This document shows positions 10,340-19,900 of a stretch of 64,000 nt of DNA, one piece after another. The position numbers and the translations under genes were made by a program. Position 1 is the stretch's first letter; each line of letters starts with the position of its first letter. Source of the stretch: Novosphingobium silvae (lineage in GTDB: Bacteria > Pseudomonadota > Alphaproteobacteria > Sphingomonadales > Sphingomonadaceae); assembly GCF_009856825.1 (NCBI RefSeq), contig NZ_WVTD01000007.1, positions 1 to 64,000 of the forward strand. Reading direction: 5' to 3'. A model generated the notes under the pieces. The model saw only the letters and a list, made by a program, of their open reading frames with translations. It did no database searches and had not been told where the DNA came from.

Positions 10340-11782
10340 TCAAGCCGCGTTCAGCTTGGCGGGGAAGCGGTCGGTGAAGTCCGTCAGCTTGGTGGGATAC
10401 TCGCCGGTGAAGCAGGCGTCGCAGAACTGCGGGCAGGAGCTGGCGCGCTTCGCTTCGCCCACCGCGCGGTAGAGGCCGTCGATCGAGACGAAGGCCAGGC
10501 TGTCGGCCTTGATGAAGTCGGCCATCGCCTCGGTGTCCATTGTCGCGGCAAGCAGCTTGGAACGCTCGGGCGTATCGACGCCGTAGAAGCACGAATGCTC
10601 CGTCGGCGGGCTGGCGATGCGCATGTGCACTTCGGCAGCGCCGGCATCGCGCATCATCTCGACGATCTTCTTGGATGTCGTGCCGCGCACGATCGAATCG
10701 TCGATGAGGATGATGCGCTTGCCTTCCACCACCGGGCGATTGGCGTTGTGCTTGCGCTTCACGTCGGCGTGGCGCGCCGCATCGCCGGGCTGGATGAAGG
10801 TCCGGCCGACATAGTGCGAGCGGATGATGCCCAGTTCGAAGGGGATGCCCGATTCCTGCGCATAGCCGATAGCCGCGGGCACGCCGCTGTCGGGGACGGG
10901 GATCACGACGTCCGCTTCGGCGAACGCTTCCTTGGCCAGTTCGACGCCGATCTGCTTGCGCACGTTGTAGACCGAGCGGCCATCCATGATCGAATCGGGG
11001 CGCGAGAAGTACACGTGCTCGAAGATGCAGGGGCGGGGCGCCGGATCGCCGAAGGGACGATGGCTCGAGATGGTGCCCTTGTGATCGACCTGCACCAGTT
11101 CGCCCGGCTCGATCGAGCGGATGAACTCGGCTCCGATGACGTCGAACGCCACCGTTTCGGATGCGAACACCGTCGCATCGCCGATGCGCCCCATGACGAG
11201 CGGGCGGATGCCGAGCGGATCGCGGCAGGCGATCATGCCCTCGGCGGTCATGCAGATGAGCGAGTAGGCGCCTTCCACCATTCGCAGGGCATCGACGAAA
11301 CGGTCGAGCAGCGTGGGATAGCGGCTTGTCGCGACGAGGTGGATGATGACCTCGGTGTCGGACGTCGACTGGAAGATCGAGCCTTTCGACACAAGGTCGC
11401 GCTTGAGCGTCATCGCGTTCGAGATGTTGCCGTTGTGCGCGATCGAGAAGCCGCCCGCCGCAAGATCGGCGAACAGCGGCTGGACGTTGCGCAGCCCCGA
11501 GCCGCCGGTGGTGGCATAGCGCACGTGGCCGGACGCCATCGTGCCGGGCAGGGTGTCCACTTCCTTCTGGCTGAACACCTGCGCGACATGGCCGATGCCG
11601 CGATGGGCATGGAACTCGCTGCCGGAGAACGAGGTGATTCCCACCGCCTCCTGCCCGCGATGCTGCAGAGAATGAAGGCCTGCCGCGGTGATCGCCGCAG
11701 CTTCCCTGGCGCCGATAACGCCGAAAATGCCGCACTCTTCGCGCAGCTTGTCCCCGTCGGCATCACGAAAGGGGTGAGTCAT
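10340..11782 (-). CDS. purF: Amidophosphoribosyltransferase
   Basis: PurF makes 5-phosphoribosylamine from PRPP and glutamine, the first step of purine synthesis. After a 16-residue propeptide, the N-terminal nucleophile Cys17 opens the glutaminase domain in CGIFGVIG. LQHRGQEAVG and a C-terminal PRPP-binding loop (IILIDDSIVRGTT) follow. A C-terminal FCDACFTGEYP indicates the iron-sulphur-containing Bacillus-type enzyme. The frame stays open far upstream. ATG at 11782 is chosen because a TTGACG-N17-TACATC promoter places transcription start within a base of it, and ATG at 11788 would add two residues. An SDR gene follows at 10 bases. With guaB and purB it gives three purine genes in the window. 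Confidence 0.96.
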   Translation of the reverse strand: MTHPFRDADGDKLREECGIFGVIGAREAAAITAAGLHSLQHRGQEAVGITSFSGSEFHAHRGIGHVAQVFSQKEVDTLPGTMASGHVRYATTGGSGLRNVQPLFADLAAGGFSIAHNGNISNAMTLKRDLVSKGSIFQSTSDTEVIIHLVATSRYPTLLDRFVDALRMVEGAYSLICMTAEGMIACRDPLGIRPLVMGRIGDATVFASETVAFDVIGAEFIRSIEPGELVQVDHKGTISSHRPFGDPAPRPCIFEHVYFSRPDSIMDGRSVYNVRKQIGVELAKEAFAEADVVIPVPDSGVPAAIGYAQESGIPFELGIIRSHYVGRTFIQPGDAARHADVKRKHNANRPVVEGKRIILIDDSIVRGTTSKKIVEMMRDAGAAEVHMRIASPPTEHSCFYGVDTPERSKLLAATMDTEAMADFIKADSLAFVSIDGLYRAVGEAKRASSCPQFCDACFTGEYPTKLTDFTDRFPAKLNAA

Positions 11783-11789
11783 GTTCATG

Positions 11790-11818
11790 GATGTATGTCC
11801 AGCCCGCTGGCGCGTCAA
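11790..11818 (-). promoter_or_regulatory. Promoter of purF
   Basis: On the minus strand TTGACG (11818-11813) and TACATC (11795-11790) are separated by 17 bases. The predicted start of transcription is about 11783, next to the ATG at 11782, which suggests a leaderless purF message. Confidence 0.55.
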
Positions 11819-12065
11819 AAACGCTCGCGCATTTGGCTGCGATCGATCGGAAAAGCAAGGGGGAAGGGCGCGCATTGCGACGGGACGCGCGACGAACAAC
11901 CGTCCTGCGCGCGCAGCATGACAGCGCAATGACGCAAAGCCGGGCAGATCGATCGCGCCAACATGGATTGAACCGGGGGAGCGGCGGGAAACTTCTTCAT
12001 GGGAGCCGCGTTGCCTCAGTGAGCCCGCTGTCGCCGCGACACGGGCCGTCATTGGGAGCCGAAAA

Positions 12066-12395
12066 TTGGGTATCGCCGAAACTAGCCGCCCGCGTCCTGC
12101 AAAGCTGCCCGTGCAAGAGGCAGCGCCGTCGGACATCCTCGACAATGTCGTGGCGCCGGAAGGCGCGCGGGGTGAGCGGGATCGGGCCAAACGCGAGCGG
12201 GCGGCCATTCCCGTCAGCCTGCTGCTCGAGGCGACGCGCACCGCCGGCATGTTCCAGCGCTCGGCGCTCGGGCATCTCGACCACCATGCCTGGCTGGATC
12301 GGGTGCAGTCCGACGGGCAGCGCCTGATCGACGTGCTTTCGCAGATGGGCTTCCGCCCCAAGGTGGAAAAGCTGGATCCTTCGGTCAAGCGCTGA
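12066..12395 (+). CDS. Small hypothetical protein, about 109 residues
   Basis: I do not recognise this protein. The frame begins at TTG 12066 and ends at 12395. Its second half looks protein-like, with alternating helices (RAAIPVSLLLEATRTAGMF, then HLDHHAWLDRVQ and RLIDVLSQMGFRP), and the first 35 residues are Pro/Ala/Arg-rich. There is no signal peptide and no membrane segment. It is divergent from purF. A strong hairpin at 12455-12482 follows and would separate it from lolC. The start is uncertain because no ATG is available in frame and no clear ribosome site precedes the TTG. Confidence 0.45.
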   Translation: MGIAETSRPRPAKLPVQEAAPSDILDNVVAPEGARGERDRAKRERAAIPVSLLLEATRTAGMFQRSALGHLDHHAWLDRVQSDGQRLIDVLSQMGFRPKVEKLDPSVKR

Positions 12396-12454
12396 ACCTT
12401 CCGCCGGGAGGCCGACCGCTCGGCCGCCGGCATCGTTGCAACATGGACCCTTGC

Positions 12455-12482
12455 CGGGCCGGCCGCATTGCGGACCGGCCCG
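12455..12482. terminator. Strong hairpin between the small gene and lolC
   Basis: CGGGCCGG (12455-12462) pairs with CCGGCCCG (12475-12482), and CCGC pairs with GCGG inside. The result is about 12 base pairs around an ATT loop with one bulged A. No T-run follows, so termination would not be of the classic intrinsic type. It separates the 12066 gene from the lolCD promoter. Confidence 0.45.
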
Positions 12483-12551
12483 ACTGCGCTGTCTCCTTGC
12501 TCAGGTACGAGGCATCGGCGCCGGCATGCCGGAACTCGGGCGCCCTGCCGC

Positions 12552-12580
12552 TTGCCAGCGCGGAGGCATCATCCTAATGC
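12552..12580 (+). promoter_or_regulatory. Promoter of lolCD
   Basis: TTGCCA (12552-12557) and TAATGC (12575-12580) are separated by 17 bases. Transcription would start near 12587, about 24 bases before the lolC start codon. The same TTGCCA-N17-TA pattern occurs before icd, tRNA-Val and at the window end. Confidence 0.55.
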
Positions 12581-12610
12581 CTGCCTACTTCATCGAGACG
12601 GACCCCACGC

Positions 12611-13852
12611 TTGATCCTATCCCCCTTCGAATGGACCATCGCCAAGCGCTACATGCTGCCCGGCAAGGGCGAGCGGTTCATCGCGCTCGTCGCGGGCATC
12701 AGCCTGGTCGCGGTCATGCTGGGCGTCGCCGCCCTTGTCATCGTCATGAGCGTCATGAACGGCTTCCGGGCCGAGCTTTTCGACAAGATCGTGAATCTCA
12801 ACGGCCATGCCATCATCCAGGCTTACGGCGGGCGGCTGGATAACTGGCAGGGCGTGCTGGAAGACGTGCGCCGCACGAAGGGCGTGACGAACGCTTCGCC
12901 GCTGATCGAGCAGCCGCTGCTCGCCAGTTTCAACGGCAGGGTCGAGGCGATCCTCGTGCGCGGCAACACCCCGCAGGACATCGGCCGCATCCAGGACAAG
13001 GTGAAGGCGGGCAATCTTGCCGAGCTCAGGCCCGGCGCGGACAATGTGGCCATCGGCAAGCAACTGGCGCAGAACCTGGGCGCGCAAGTGGGCGATGTCA
13101 TCACCATCATCAACCCGCAAGGGCGTTCCACCCCGTTCGGAACCGTGCCTCGCCAGATCGCCTACCATGTCTCGGCGGTCTTCGAGATCGGGCTCTACGA
13201 CTACGACAACGCCTTCGTCATCATGCCCATGCAGGATGCGCAGACCCTGCTGCTCACGGGCGATTCGATCGGCATGATCGAGGTGACCACCAGCAATCCC
13301 GACAAGGTGGGCGAGATCCTCGCGCCGCTCGCGCGGCAGCTGCAGGGCAGGGCGATCGTCACCGACTGGCGCACCATCAACGCCTCGTTGTTCGAGGCGC
13401 TGGCGGTGGAGCGCGTGGCGATGTTCGTGGTTCTGTCGATCATCGTGCTGGTGGCGGTGTTCAACATCCTTTCCTCGCTAATCATGCTGGTTCGCGCGAA
13501 GACGCGCGACATCGCCATCCTGCGCACGATGGGAGCCACCCGGCGATCGCTGCTTAAGGTCTTCGTGACGGCGGGCTTCTGCATCGGCGCCATGGGGACG
13601 GTGGCGGGCGTGATCCTGGGCTTCATCTTCCTCTATTTCCGGCAGCCCATCGTGCGCGCCGTGGAGATCCTGACCGGCCAGAACCTGTGGGACCCGTCCA
13701 TCCGCTTCCTGACCGAGCTGCCCGCCCGCTCCGACCCGGTGGAGATCGTCACAATCTGCATCATGGCGCTGGTGTTCAGCTTCCTAGCCACGCTCTACCC
13801 GGCCTACAGGGCGGCGAGCACCGATCCCGTGCAGGTGCTGCGCTATGAGTGA
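12611..13852 (+). CDS. lolC: Lipoprotein-releasing ABC transporter permease, LolC/LolE family
   Basis: Lol permeases extract outer-membrane lipoproteins from the inner membrane and hand them to LolA. The 413-residue protein opens [23 protein letters not shown], then a first transmembrane helix with [11 protein letters not shown] large periplasmic domain (about residues 50-270) is followed by three C-terminal helices ([21 protein letters not shown], then the [13 protein letters not shown] and [12 protein letters not shown] regions). This is the MacB/LolE fold. Only one permease gene is present, so it may be the hybrid LolF type that works as a homodimer. The start is TTG at 12611. Its last eight bases overlap lolD, showing translational coupling. 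Confidence 0.92.
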   Translation: MILSPFEWTIAKRYMLPGKGERFIALVAGISLVAVMLGVAALVIVMSVMNGFRAELFDKIVNLNGHAIIQAYGGRLDNWQGVLEDVRRTKGVTNASPLIEQPLLASFNGRVEAILVRGNTPQDIGRIQDKVKAGNLAELRPGADNVAIGKQLAQNLGAQVGDVITIINPQGRSTPFGTVPRQIAYHVSAVFEIGLYDYDNAFVIMPMQDAQTLLLTGDSIGMIEVTTSNPDKVGEILAPLARQLQGRAIVTDWRTINASLFEALAVERVAMFVVLSIIVLVAVFNILSSLIMLVRAKTRDIAILRTMGATRRSLLKVFVTAGFCIGAMGTVAGVILGFIFLYFRQPIVRAVEILTGQNLWDPSIRFLTELPARSDPVEIVTICIMALVFSFLATLYPAYRAASTDPVQVLRYE

Positions 13853-14543
13853 AACCATTCCCGCTTCTCCCGCCGCGCCCGTCGTGCGGCTCACGAAAGT
13901 GACGCGCAGCTTCGAGCAGGGCGGTGTCACCATCGACGTGCTGCGCGGCGTCGACTTGACCGTGCAGCCCGGCGAGATCGTGGCGCTGCTGGGCCCCTCG
14001 GGCTCGGGCAAGTCGACGATGCTGCAGGCGATCGGCCTCCTTGAAGGTGGCTTTGGCGGCAGGATCGAGATCGCAGGCATCGACGCCAGCAAACTGGGCA
14101 AGGATCAGCGCGCGGCCGTGCGGCGCGACCATATCGGTTTCGTGTACCAGTTCCACCACCTGCTGCCGGACTTCAACGCGATCGAGAACGTGGTCCTGCC
14201 GCAGCTCATCACCGGCCGCCCTCGGGCAGAGTGCGAGGAGCGGGCACGCGAACTGCTGACCGCGCTGGGTCTGGGACAGCGGCTGGAGCACCGGCCGAGC
14301 AAGCTCTCCGGGGGCGAGCAGCAGCGCGTCGCCGTTGCCCGCGCGCTTGCGAACCGGCCGCATCTCGTGCTCGCCGACGAGCCTACGGGCAACCTCGACG
14401 AGGCGACGGCCGACAAGGTCTTCGCGCAGTTTCTCCAGCTGGTGCGCGGCGAAGGCAGCGCGGCGCTCGTCGCCACCCATAACGAGCGGCTGGCGGCGGC
14501 GATGGACCGGGTGGTGCGCCTGCACGATGGCGTCCTTGCCTAG
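13845..14543 (+). CDS. lolD: Lipoprotein-releasing ABC transporter ATP-binding protein
   Basis: LolD is the ATPase of the lipoprotein exporter. The 232-residue protein has Walker [10 protein letters not shown] (about residues 47-55), a Q-loop in [14 protein letters not shown], the signature LSGGEQQR, Walker [10 protein letters not shown] and a switch His in ATHNE. The phrase [14 protein letters not shown] is characteristic of LolD rather than other MacB-type ATPases. The start ATG lies eight bases inside the end of lolC, so both products are made from one message. An interrupted palindrome follows the stop at 14575-14613 and may end this unit or control the next one. Confidence 0.94.
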   Translation: MSETIPASPAAPVVRLTKVTRSFEQGGVTIDVLRGVDLTVQPGEIVALLGPSGSGKSTMLQAIGLLEGGFGGRIEIAGIDASKLGKDQRAAVRRDHIGFVYQFHHLLPDFNAIENVVLPQLITGRPRAECEERARELLTALGLGQRLEHRPSKLSGGEQQRVAVARALANRPHLVLADEPTGNLDEATADKVFAQFLQLVRGEGSAALVATHNERLAAAMDRVVRLHDGVLA

Positions 14544-14574
14544 GGCGAGGCGGAACCCACGTTGACGTCGCGGT

Positions 14575-14613
14575 TTTCTGTTCCCACATCGAATGTGCCA
14601 AAGAGAACAGAAA
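14575..14613. repeat. Nested palindromes before the 14625 gene
   Basis: Outer arms TTTCTGTTC (14575-14583) and GAACAGAAA (14605-14613) are perfectly complementary. Inside them CACAT (14585-14589) and ATGTG (14593-14597) form a second perfect dyad around CGA. The two centres differ by about three bases. The element ends just before the AAAGGA ribosome site of the gene at 14625. It could be an operator with two half-site pairs or a leader hairpin. No T-run follows. Confidence 0.55.
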
Positions 14614-14624
14614 GGATCGCGCCG

Positions 14625-14898
14625 ATGAGCGACTTCCCGTCCACCATCGAGACGAGCACCACGCCCGTGGAGGGCTTCGGCTGGGGCGATTCCGCCGAAC
14701 TTCACAAGTGCGAGGACGGCGGCGGCCTGTTCCATCGGTTCAAGACAATCCGGCGCGGCACGGTGGCCGAACTCATCGCCTTCGTCATGGCCATGCCCGA
14801 AGACAGGCAGGACGACTACGCCATCCAGAAGGACGGCGACCACACGCTGCGCATCGGCGAGATCCGCGGCCTCTCGCGCCGCGCGGACTTCCCCCAGG

Positions 14899-14906
<8 letters not shown>
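14625..14906 (+). CDS. Small conserved-looking protein coupled to glutathione peroxidase
   Basis: I do not recognise a named family. The 93-residue soluble protein is acidic, with the segments GWGDSAELHKCEDGGG, LFHRFKTIRRGTVAELIAFVMAMPE and DGDHTLRIGEIRGLSRR. It has no signal peptide or membrane helix. The ATG at 14625 has AAAGGA eight bases upstream. Its stop overlaps the start of the glutathione peroxidase gene by eight bases, so the two are translated from one message. A role alongside the peroxidase in oxidative stress is a guess from position only. The nested palindrome just upstream is the likely control site. Confidence 0.7.
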
Positions 14907-15399
<493 letters not shown>

Positions 15400-15448
15400 T
15401 TTTTCGAACGATCACAACTTCTTCGTCGTCCCACCTTCCGGAGTTTCG

Positions 15449-16861
15449 ATGCAGCGCTTCTCAGCCTTTCTCGCGATGGCCGCCACCTGCCTTGCCATCT
15501 CGGGCTGCACTTCGGGCCTCGGCGCGCCGCCGGTTGCGCGTACGGGCAACGGCATGGTGTCCGGCGTGGCGGACCATGGCGTCGTTAGCTGGAAAGGTAT
15601 TCCATTCGCCGCACCCCCGGTGGGCGATCTGCGCTGGCGGGCGCCGCAGCCGCTCCCGGCCTGGGAAGGCACGCGCACGGCCGAGCGCTATGGCAGCGAT
15701 TGCATGCAGAAGCCCTTCGGCGGCGATGCGGCTCCGCTTGGCATGCCCCCGTCAGAGGACTGCCTCTACCTCAATGTCTGGAAGCCGGAGGGCGAGCGCA
15801 GGAAGCTGCCGGTGATCGTGTGGATCTATGGCGGCGGCTTCCTCAATGGCGGAGCTTCGCCGGCCACCTACTCGGGCGCGGAACTGGCCCGCAAGGGCGT
15901 GATGGTGGTGAGCTTCAACTACCGTGTCGGCCGCTTCGGCACTTTCGCGCATCCCCAGCTCTCCAGAAGCAATGCGGACGGCGGGCTGCTCGGGAACTAC
16001 GGAACGCTCGACCAGGTGGCCGCCCTCAACTGGGTGCACGACAACATTGCGGCCTTTGGCGGCGATCCCGGCAATGTCACCGTCATGGGGGAAAGTGCGG
16101 GCGGCATGTCGGTGCACATGCTGCTGACTTCGCCGCTGACGCAAGGGAAGGGCCTCATTCACCGCGCGATCATCATGTCGGGCGGGAATGGCGGCGGCAT
16201 GGGCGGCGGCGGCTCGCTTGCCGAGGCGGAGAAGACCGGCACGGCCTTTGCCGCCACGAAAGGTATCGCGCCCGATGCACCCGATGCGCTGGCCCGCCTG
16301 CGCGCCCTGTCGCCCGAACAGGTGGTGGACGGTCTGAACCTTGAAACTCTCTTCAGCGGCCGCAAGGCACCGTACTCCTCTCCGTTTCCGGATGGGCGCA
16401 TCGTCGTCGATCCGCTGCGCGCCTATGCAGCAGGCAAGTTCGTCAAGGTGCCCGTCATGGCCGGTGCGACCAGCGCGGACATCGGCGGGCCTGAAGGCCC
16501 CATGATCAAGGGCGCGCGCGATGTCTCCCGCGCGCTAACGGCGGCGGGCGTGCCGGTCTATGCCTATCGCTTCTCCTATGTCGCTTCCGGCGCGAAGAAC
16601 GGACAAGGAGCCGCCCACGCGACCGACATTCCCTTCTTCTTCGATACCCAGGCCGTGAAATACGGTGATTCCACCACCGCCCGCGACAATCACCTCGGCA
16701 AGCTGGCCAGCGATGCCGTAATCGCCTTCGCGACGACGGGCGATCCGAACGGGGGCAGGCTGCCTGCGTGGCCGCGCTACGATCCGGCTAAGGACATGAT
16801 CCTGGACTTCGCCGCAGATGGCGACGCTCACGTGGGAAGGGACCCTCTGACCGCCCGGTGA
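15449..16861 (+). CDS. Type-B carboxylesterase, predicted lipoprotein
   Basis: This alpha/beta-hydrolase cleaves carboxylic esters. The 470 residues start with a lipoprotein signal whose lipobox AISGC places the acylated cysteine at residue 20. The type-B signature SEDCLYLNVWKP, the oxyanion loop IYGGGF and the nucleophile elbow GESAGG (Ser216) follow. A late AHATDIPFFF provides the likely catalytic histidine. The chain is about 50-100 residues shorter than many family members, mainly in the region between the nucleophile and the histidine. It stands alone, with dnaE following on the same strand behind its own promoter. The substrate is unknown. Confidence 0.88.
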   Translation: MQRFSAFLAMAATCLAISGCTSGLGAPPVARTGNGMVSGVADHGVVSWKGIPFAAPPVGDLRWRAPQPLPAWEGTRTAERYGSDCMQKPFGGDAAPLGMPPSEDCLYLNVWKPEGERRKLPVIVWIYGGGFLNGGASPATYSGAELARKGVMVVSFNYRVGRFGTFAHPQLSRSNADGGLLGNYGTLDQVAALNWVHDNIAAFGGDPGNVTVMGESAGGMSVHMLLTSPLTQGKGLIHRAIIMSGGNGGGMGGGGSLAEAEKTGTAFAATKGIAPDAPDALARLRALSPEQVVDGLNLETLFSGRKAPYSSPFPDGRIVVDPLRAYAAGKFVKVPVMAGATSADIGGPEGPMIKGARDVSRALTAAGVPVYAYRFSYVASGAKNGQGAAHATDIPFFFDTQAVKYGDSTTARDNHLGKLASDAVIAFATTGDPNGGRLPAWPRYDPAKDMILDFAADGDAHVGRDPLTAR

Positions 16862-16934
16862 ACGAATGGCCGGCGCCCACCCATGGCTTGACCGCGTCGG
16901 CGGTTCTTTCCCCCACGTTATCCCCAGCCCGCCC

Positions 16935-16964
16935 TTGATCAGGCATGGGCGCAATGCCTAGATT
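16935..16964 (+). promoter_or_regulatory. Promoter of dnaE
   Basis: TTGATC (16935-16940) and TAGATT (16959-16964) are separated by 18 bases. Transcription would begin at about 16971, the A of the dnaE ATG. A short perfect dyad (GGCAT at 16942-16946 and ATGCC at 16954-16958) fills the spacer and could be an operator. Confidence 0.55.
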
Positions 16965-16970
16965 CCGCCG

Positions 16971-19900
16971 ATGCCTCACGCTCCTTTCGTACCGCTGCGC
17001 ATCTTCTCCAGTTTCACGATGCTCGACGGCGCGATCGACCCGAAGGCGATCGCCAAGCTGGCCAAGGAACGCAAGTTCCCCGCTGCCGGCATATGCGACC
17101 GCAACGGCCTATACGGCGCCCCAATCTTCGCAGGCGCGGCGCGCGGCGCGGGAGTGCAGCCGGTGGTGGGCACGTTTCTCGCCATCGCGCGCCCGGGCCA
17201 GGTGGCGCAGGGGCAGAACCTGCCGATCGACTGGCTGGCGCTTTTCGCACAGAGCGAGGCGGGTTGGCTCAACCTGTGCCATCACGTCAGCCGCGCCCAC
17301 CTGGAACGCCCGCTCGAACTGGAGCCGCATGTCGCTCTCGAATCGCTGCGCGGCCATACCGATGGGCTGATCTGCCTGACGGGCGGCAACGAAGGCGCGC
17401 TCGCCCGGCTTTACGCCGCAGGACGCTACGAGGCGGCGGAAAGCTACTGCGACACGCTGCAGTCGCTCTTCGGCGACCGGCTCTACATCGAGATCACGCG
17501 AACCGGCGAGCCCGAGGAGGACGAGAGCGAGGAGGACCTTATCGCTCTCGCCTATGAGCGCGAAATCCCGCTCGTCGCCTCGAACCCCGCGCAGTTCGCC
17601 GAGAAGCAGTTCCATGCCGCGCATGACGCGCTGCTGTGCATCGCCAACTCAACGCATGTCGATGCGGCAGAGCGTCCGCGCTCCTCGTGCGAACGCTGGG
17701 TCAAGCCCGCCGAGACGATGCAGGAGCTGTTCTCCGACCTTCCCGAGGCGCTCGCCAACACGCTCGTCGTCGCGCAGCGCTGTGCCTATGCGCCGCCCAA
17801 GCGCAAGCCGCTGCTGCCCAGCCTGGCCGGTGACCGCGAGGGCGAGGCGAGGATGCTGGCGGACGATGCGCGGGTAGGCCTCGCCATGCGCCTCGCACCG
17901 TATTGGCCCGAGGTCACGGTGGAGGAACTGGACCACGCCATGGCCTTCACCGGCGACGAGCGCCGGGCCGCCTACGAGATCCTGCGCGAGAAAGGCGTCA
18001 CCGAGGATTTCCTCGAATACGCCGAACGTCTCGATTTCGAGACGAAGATCATCGTCGGCATGGGTTTCCCCGGCTACTTCCTGATCGTTGCGGACTTCAT
18101 CAAGTGGGCCAAGGACAACGGGATTCCGGTGGGGCCCGGCCGTGGTTCGGGCGCGGGCTCGCTCGTCGCCTGGGCGCTCACGATCACCGACCTCGATCCG
18201 CTGAAGCTGGGCCTGCTGTTCGAACGCTTCCTCAACCCGGAACGCGTTTCGATGCCGGACTTCGACATCGACTTCTGCGAAACCCGGCGCGGCGAGGTGA
18301 TCCGCTACGTCCAGGCAAAGTACGGGGCGGACCACGTCGCGCAGATCATCACCTTCGGCAAGATGAAGGCGCGCGCCGTGCTGCGCGACTGCGGACGCAT
18401 CCTGCAGATGAGCTACGGCCGGGTGGACAGCCTGTGCAAGATGGTGCCCAACCATCCGACCGATCCCTGGACGCTGACGGACGCTCTGCACGGGCGCAAA
18501 AAGCACGGCGTGCTTGCCGATCCGCCGGTTGCCGAGTTCCGCCGCGAATACGACACCGACGCGGAAGTGCGCCGTCTGCTGGATCTTGCGGTCCAGCTCG
18601 AGGGCCTGCCGCGCAACTCGTCCACGCACGCGGCTGGTGTCGTCATTGGCGACCGCCCGCTCGCGCAGCTTGTGCCGCTCTACCGTGATCCGCGTTCCGA
18701 TATGCCGGTGACGCAGTTCGACATGAAGTATGTCGAGGACACCGGCCTCGTTAAGTTCGACTTCCTGGGCCTCAAGACCCTGTCGGTGCTGCGCAAGGCC
18801 TGCGACCTGCTGGAGCGGCGCGGGATCGCCATCAACCTCTCGGCGCTGGGCTGGGACGATCCGGCAGTCTACGAATTGCTGAAGCGGGGCGATACCGTCG
18901 GCGTGTTCCAGCTGGAATCCGAAGGCATGCGCCGCACGCTGGCGGCCGTGAAGCCGACCAACTTCGGTGACATCATCGCGCTCGTGTCGCTCTATCGTCC
19001 GGGCCCGATGGACAACATTCCCCTGTTCGGCCAGCGCAAGAACGGGCTCGCCCCGATCGAGTACCCACACGAGAAACTGGCCGGGATCCTTGGCGAGACC
19101 TACGGCATTTTCGTGTACCAGGAGCAGGTCATGCAGGCCGCGCAAATACTGGCGGGATATTCGCTCGGCGACGCCGACCTCCTGCGCCGCGCCATGGGCA
19201 AGAAGGTGCAGGCGGAAATGGACAAGCAGCGTCAGCGCTTCGTCGACGGCTGCAAGCAGGTTTCCGACATCGAGCCGGCAAAAGCCAACGAGCTGTTCGA
19301 CTTGATTGACAAGTTCGCCGGATACGGCTTCAACAAGTCGCACGCCGCTGCCTACGCGCTGCTGGCTTACCATACCGCGTGGTTCAAGGCGCACTACCCG
19401 CACGAGTTCTACGCCGCGGCCATGTGCTTCGACATGCACCAGTCCGAAAAGCTGGCGATCTTCGTTGACGACATGCGCCGCAACGGCATCGAACTGGCCG
19501 CGCCCGACATCAACCGGTCAGAGGCGGAGTTCATCGTCGAGGAGACGGCGGAAAGCCATGCGGTACGCTACGCACTCGCTGGCATTCGCAACGTGGGCGA
19601 GAAGGCGATGGACGCGATCGTCGCCGAGCGGCAGGCGAACGGCCGCTTCGCCAGCCTCGACGACGTGTTCCGCCGGGCTCCGGCGGGATCGATGAACCGC
19701 CGACAGCTCGAAAGTCTGGCCGCTTCGGGCGCTTTCGATTCGCTCGAGCCCAACCGGGCGAAGGTGCTGGCGAATGCCGACACTCTTCTCGCCGAGGCCG
19801 ACCGTTCCTCGCGGGAGCGGGCATCCAGCCAGCATGGCCTCTTCGGAGGAGACGAGCACGCCGAGCAGGGCCTGCGCCTCGTCGATGCAGAGGCGTGGAG

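Noticed and set aside
14543..14574. GGAAC followed 16 bases later by GTTT, before the nested palindrome
   Set aside because: The second half does not match the EcfG -10 (CGTT). The near hit was not counted as a promoter.
17649..19439. 596-codon minus-strand frame opposite dnaE
   Set aside because: It is the complement of the conserved dnaE core and the translated sequence shows no family features.
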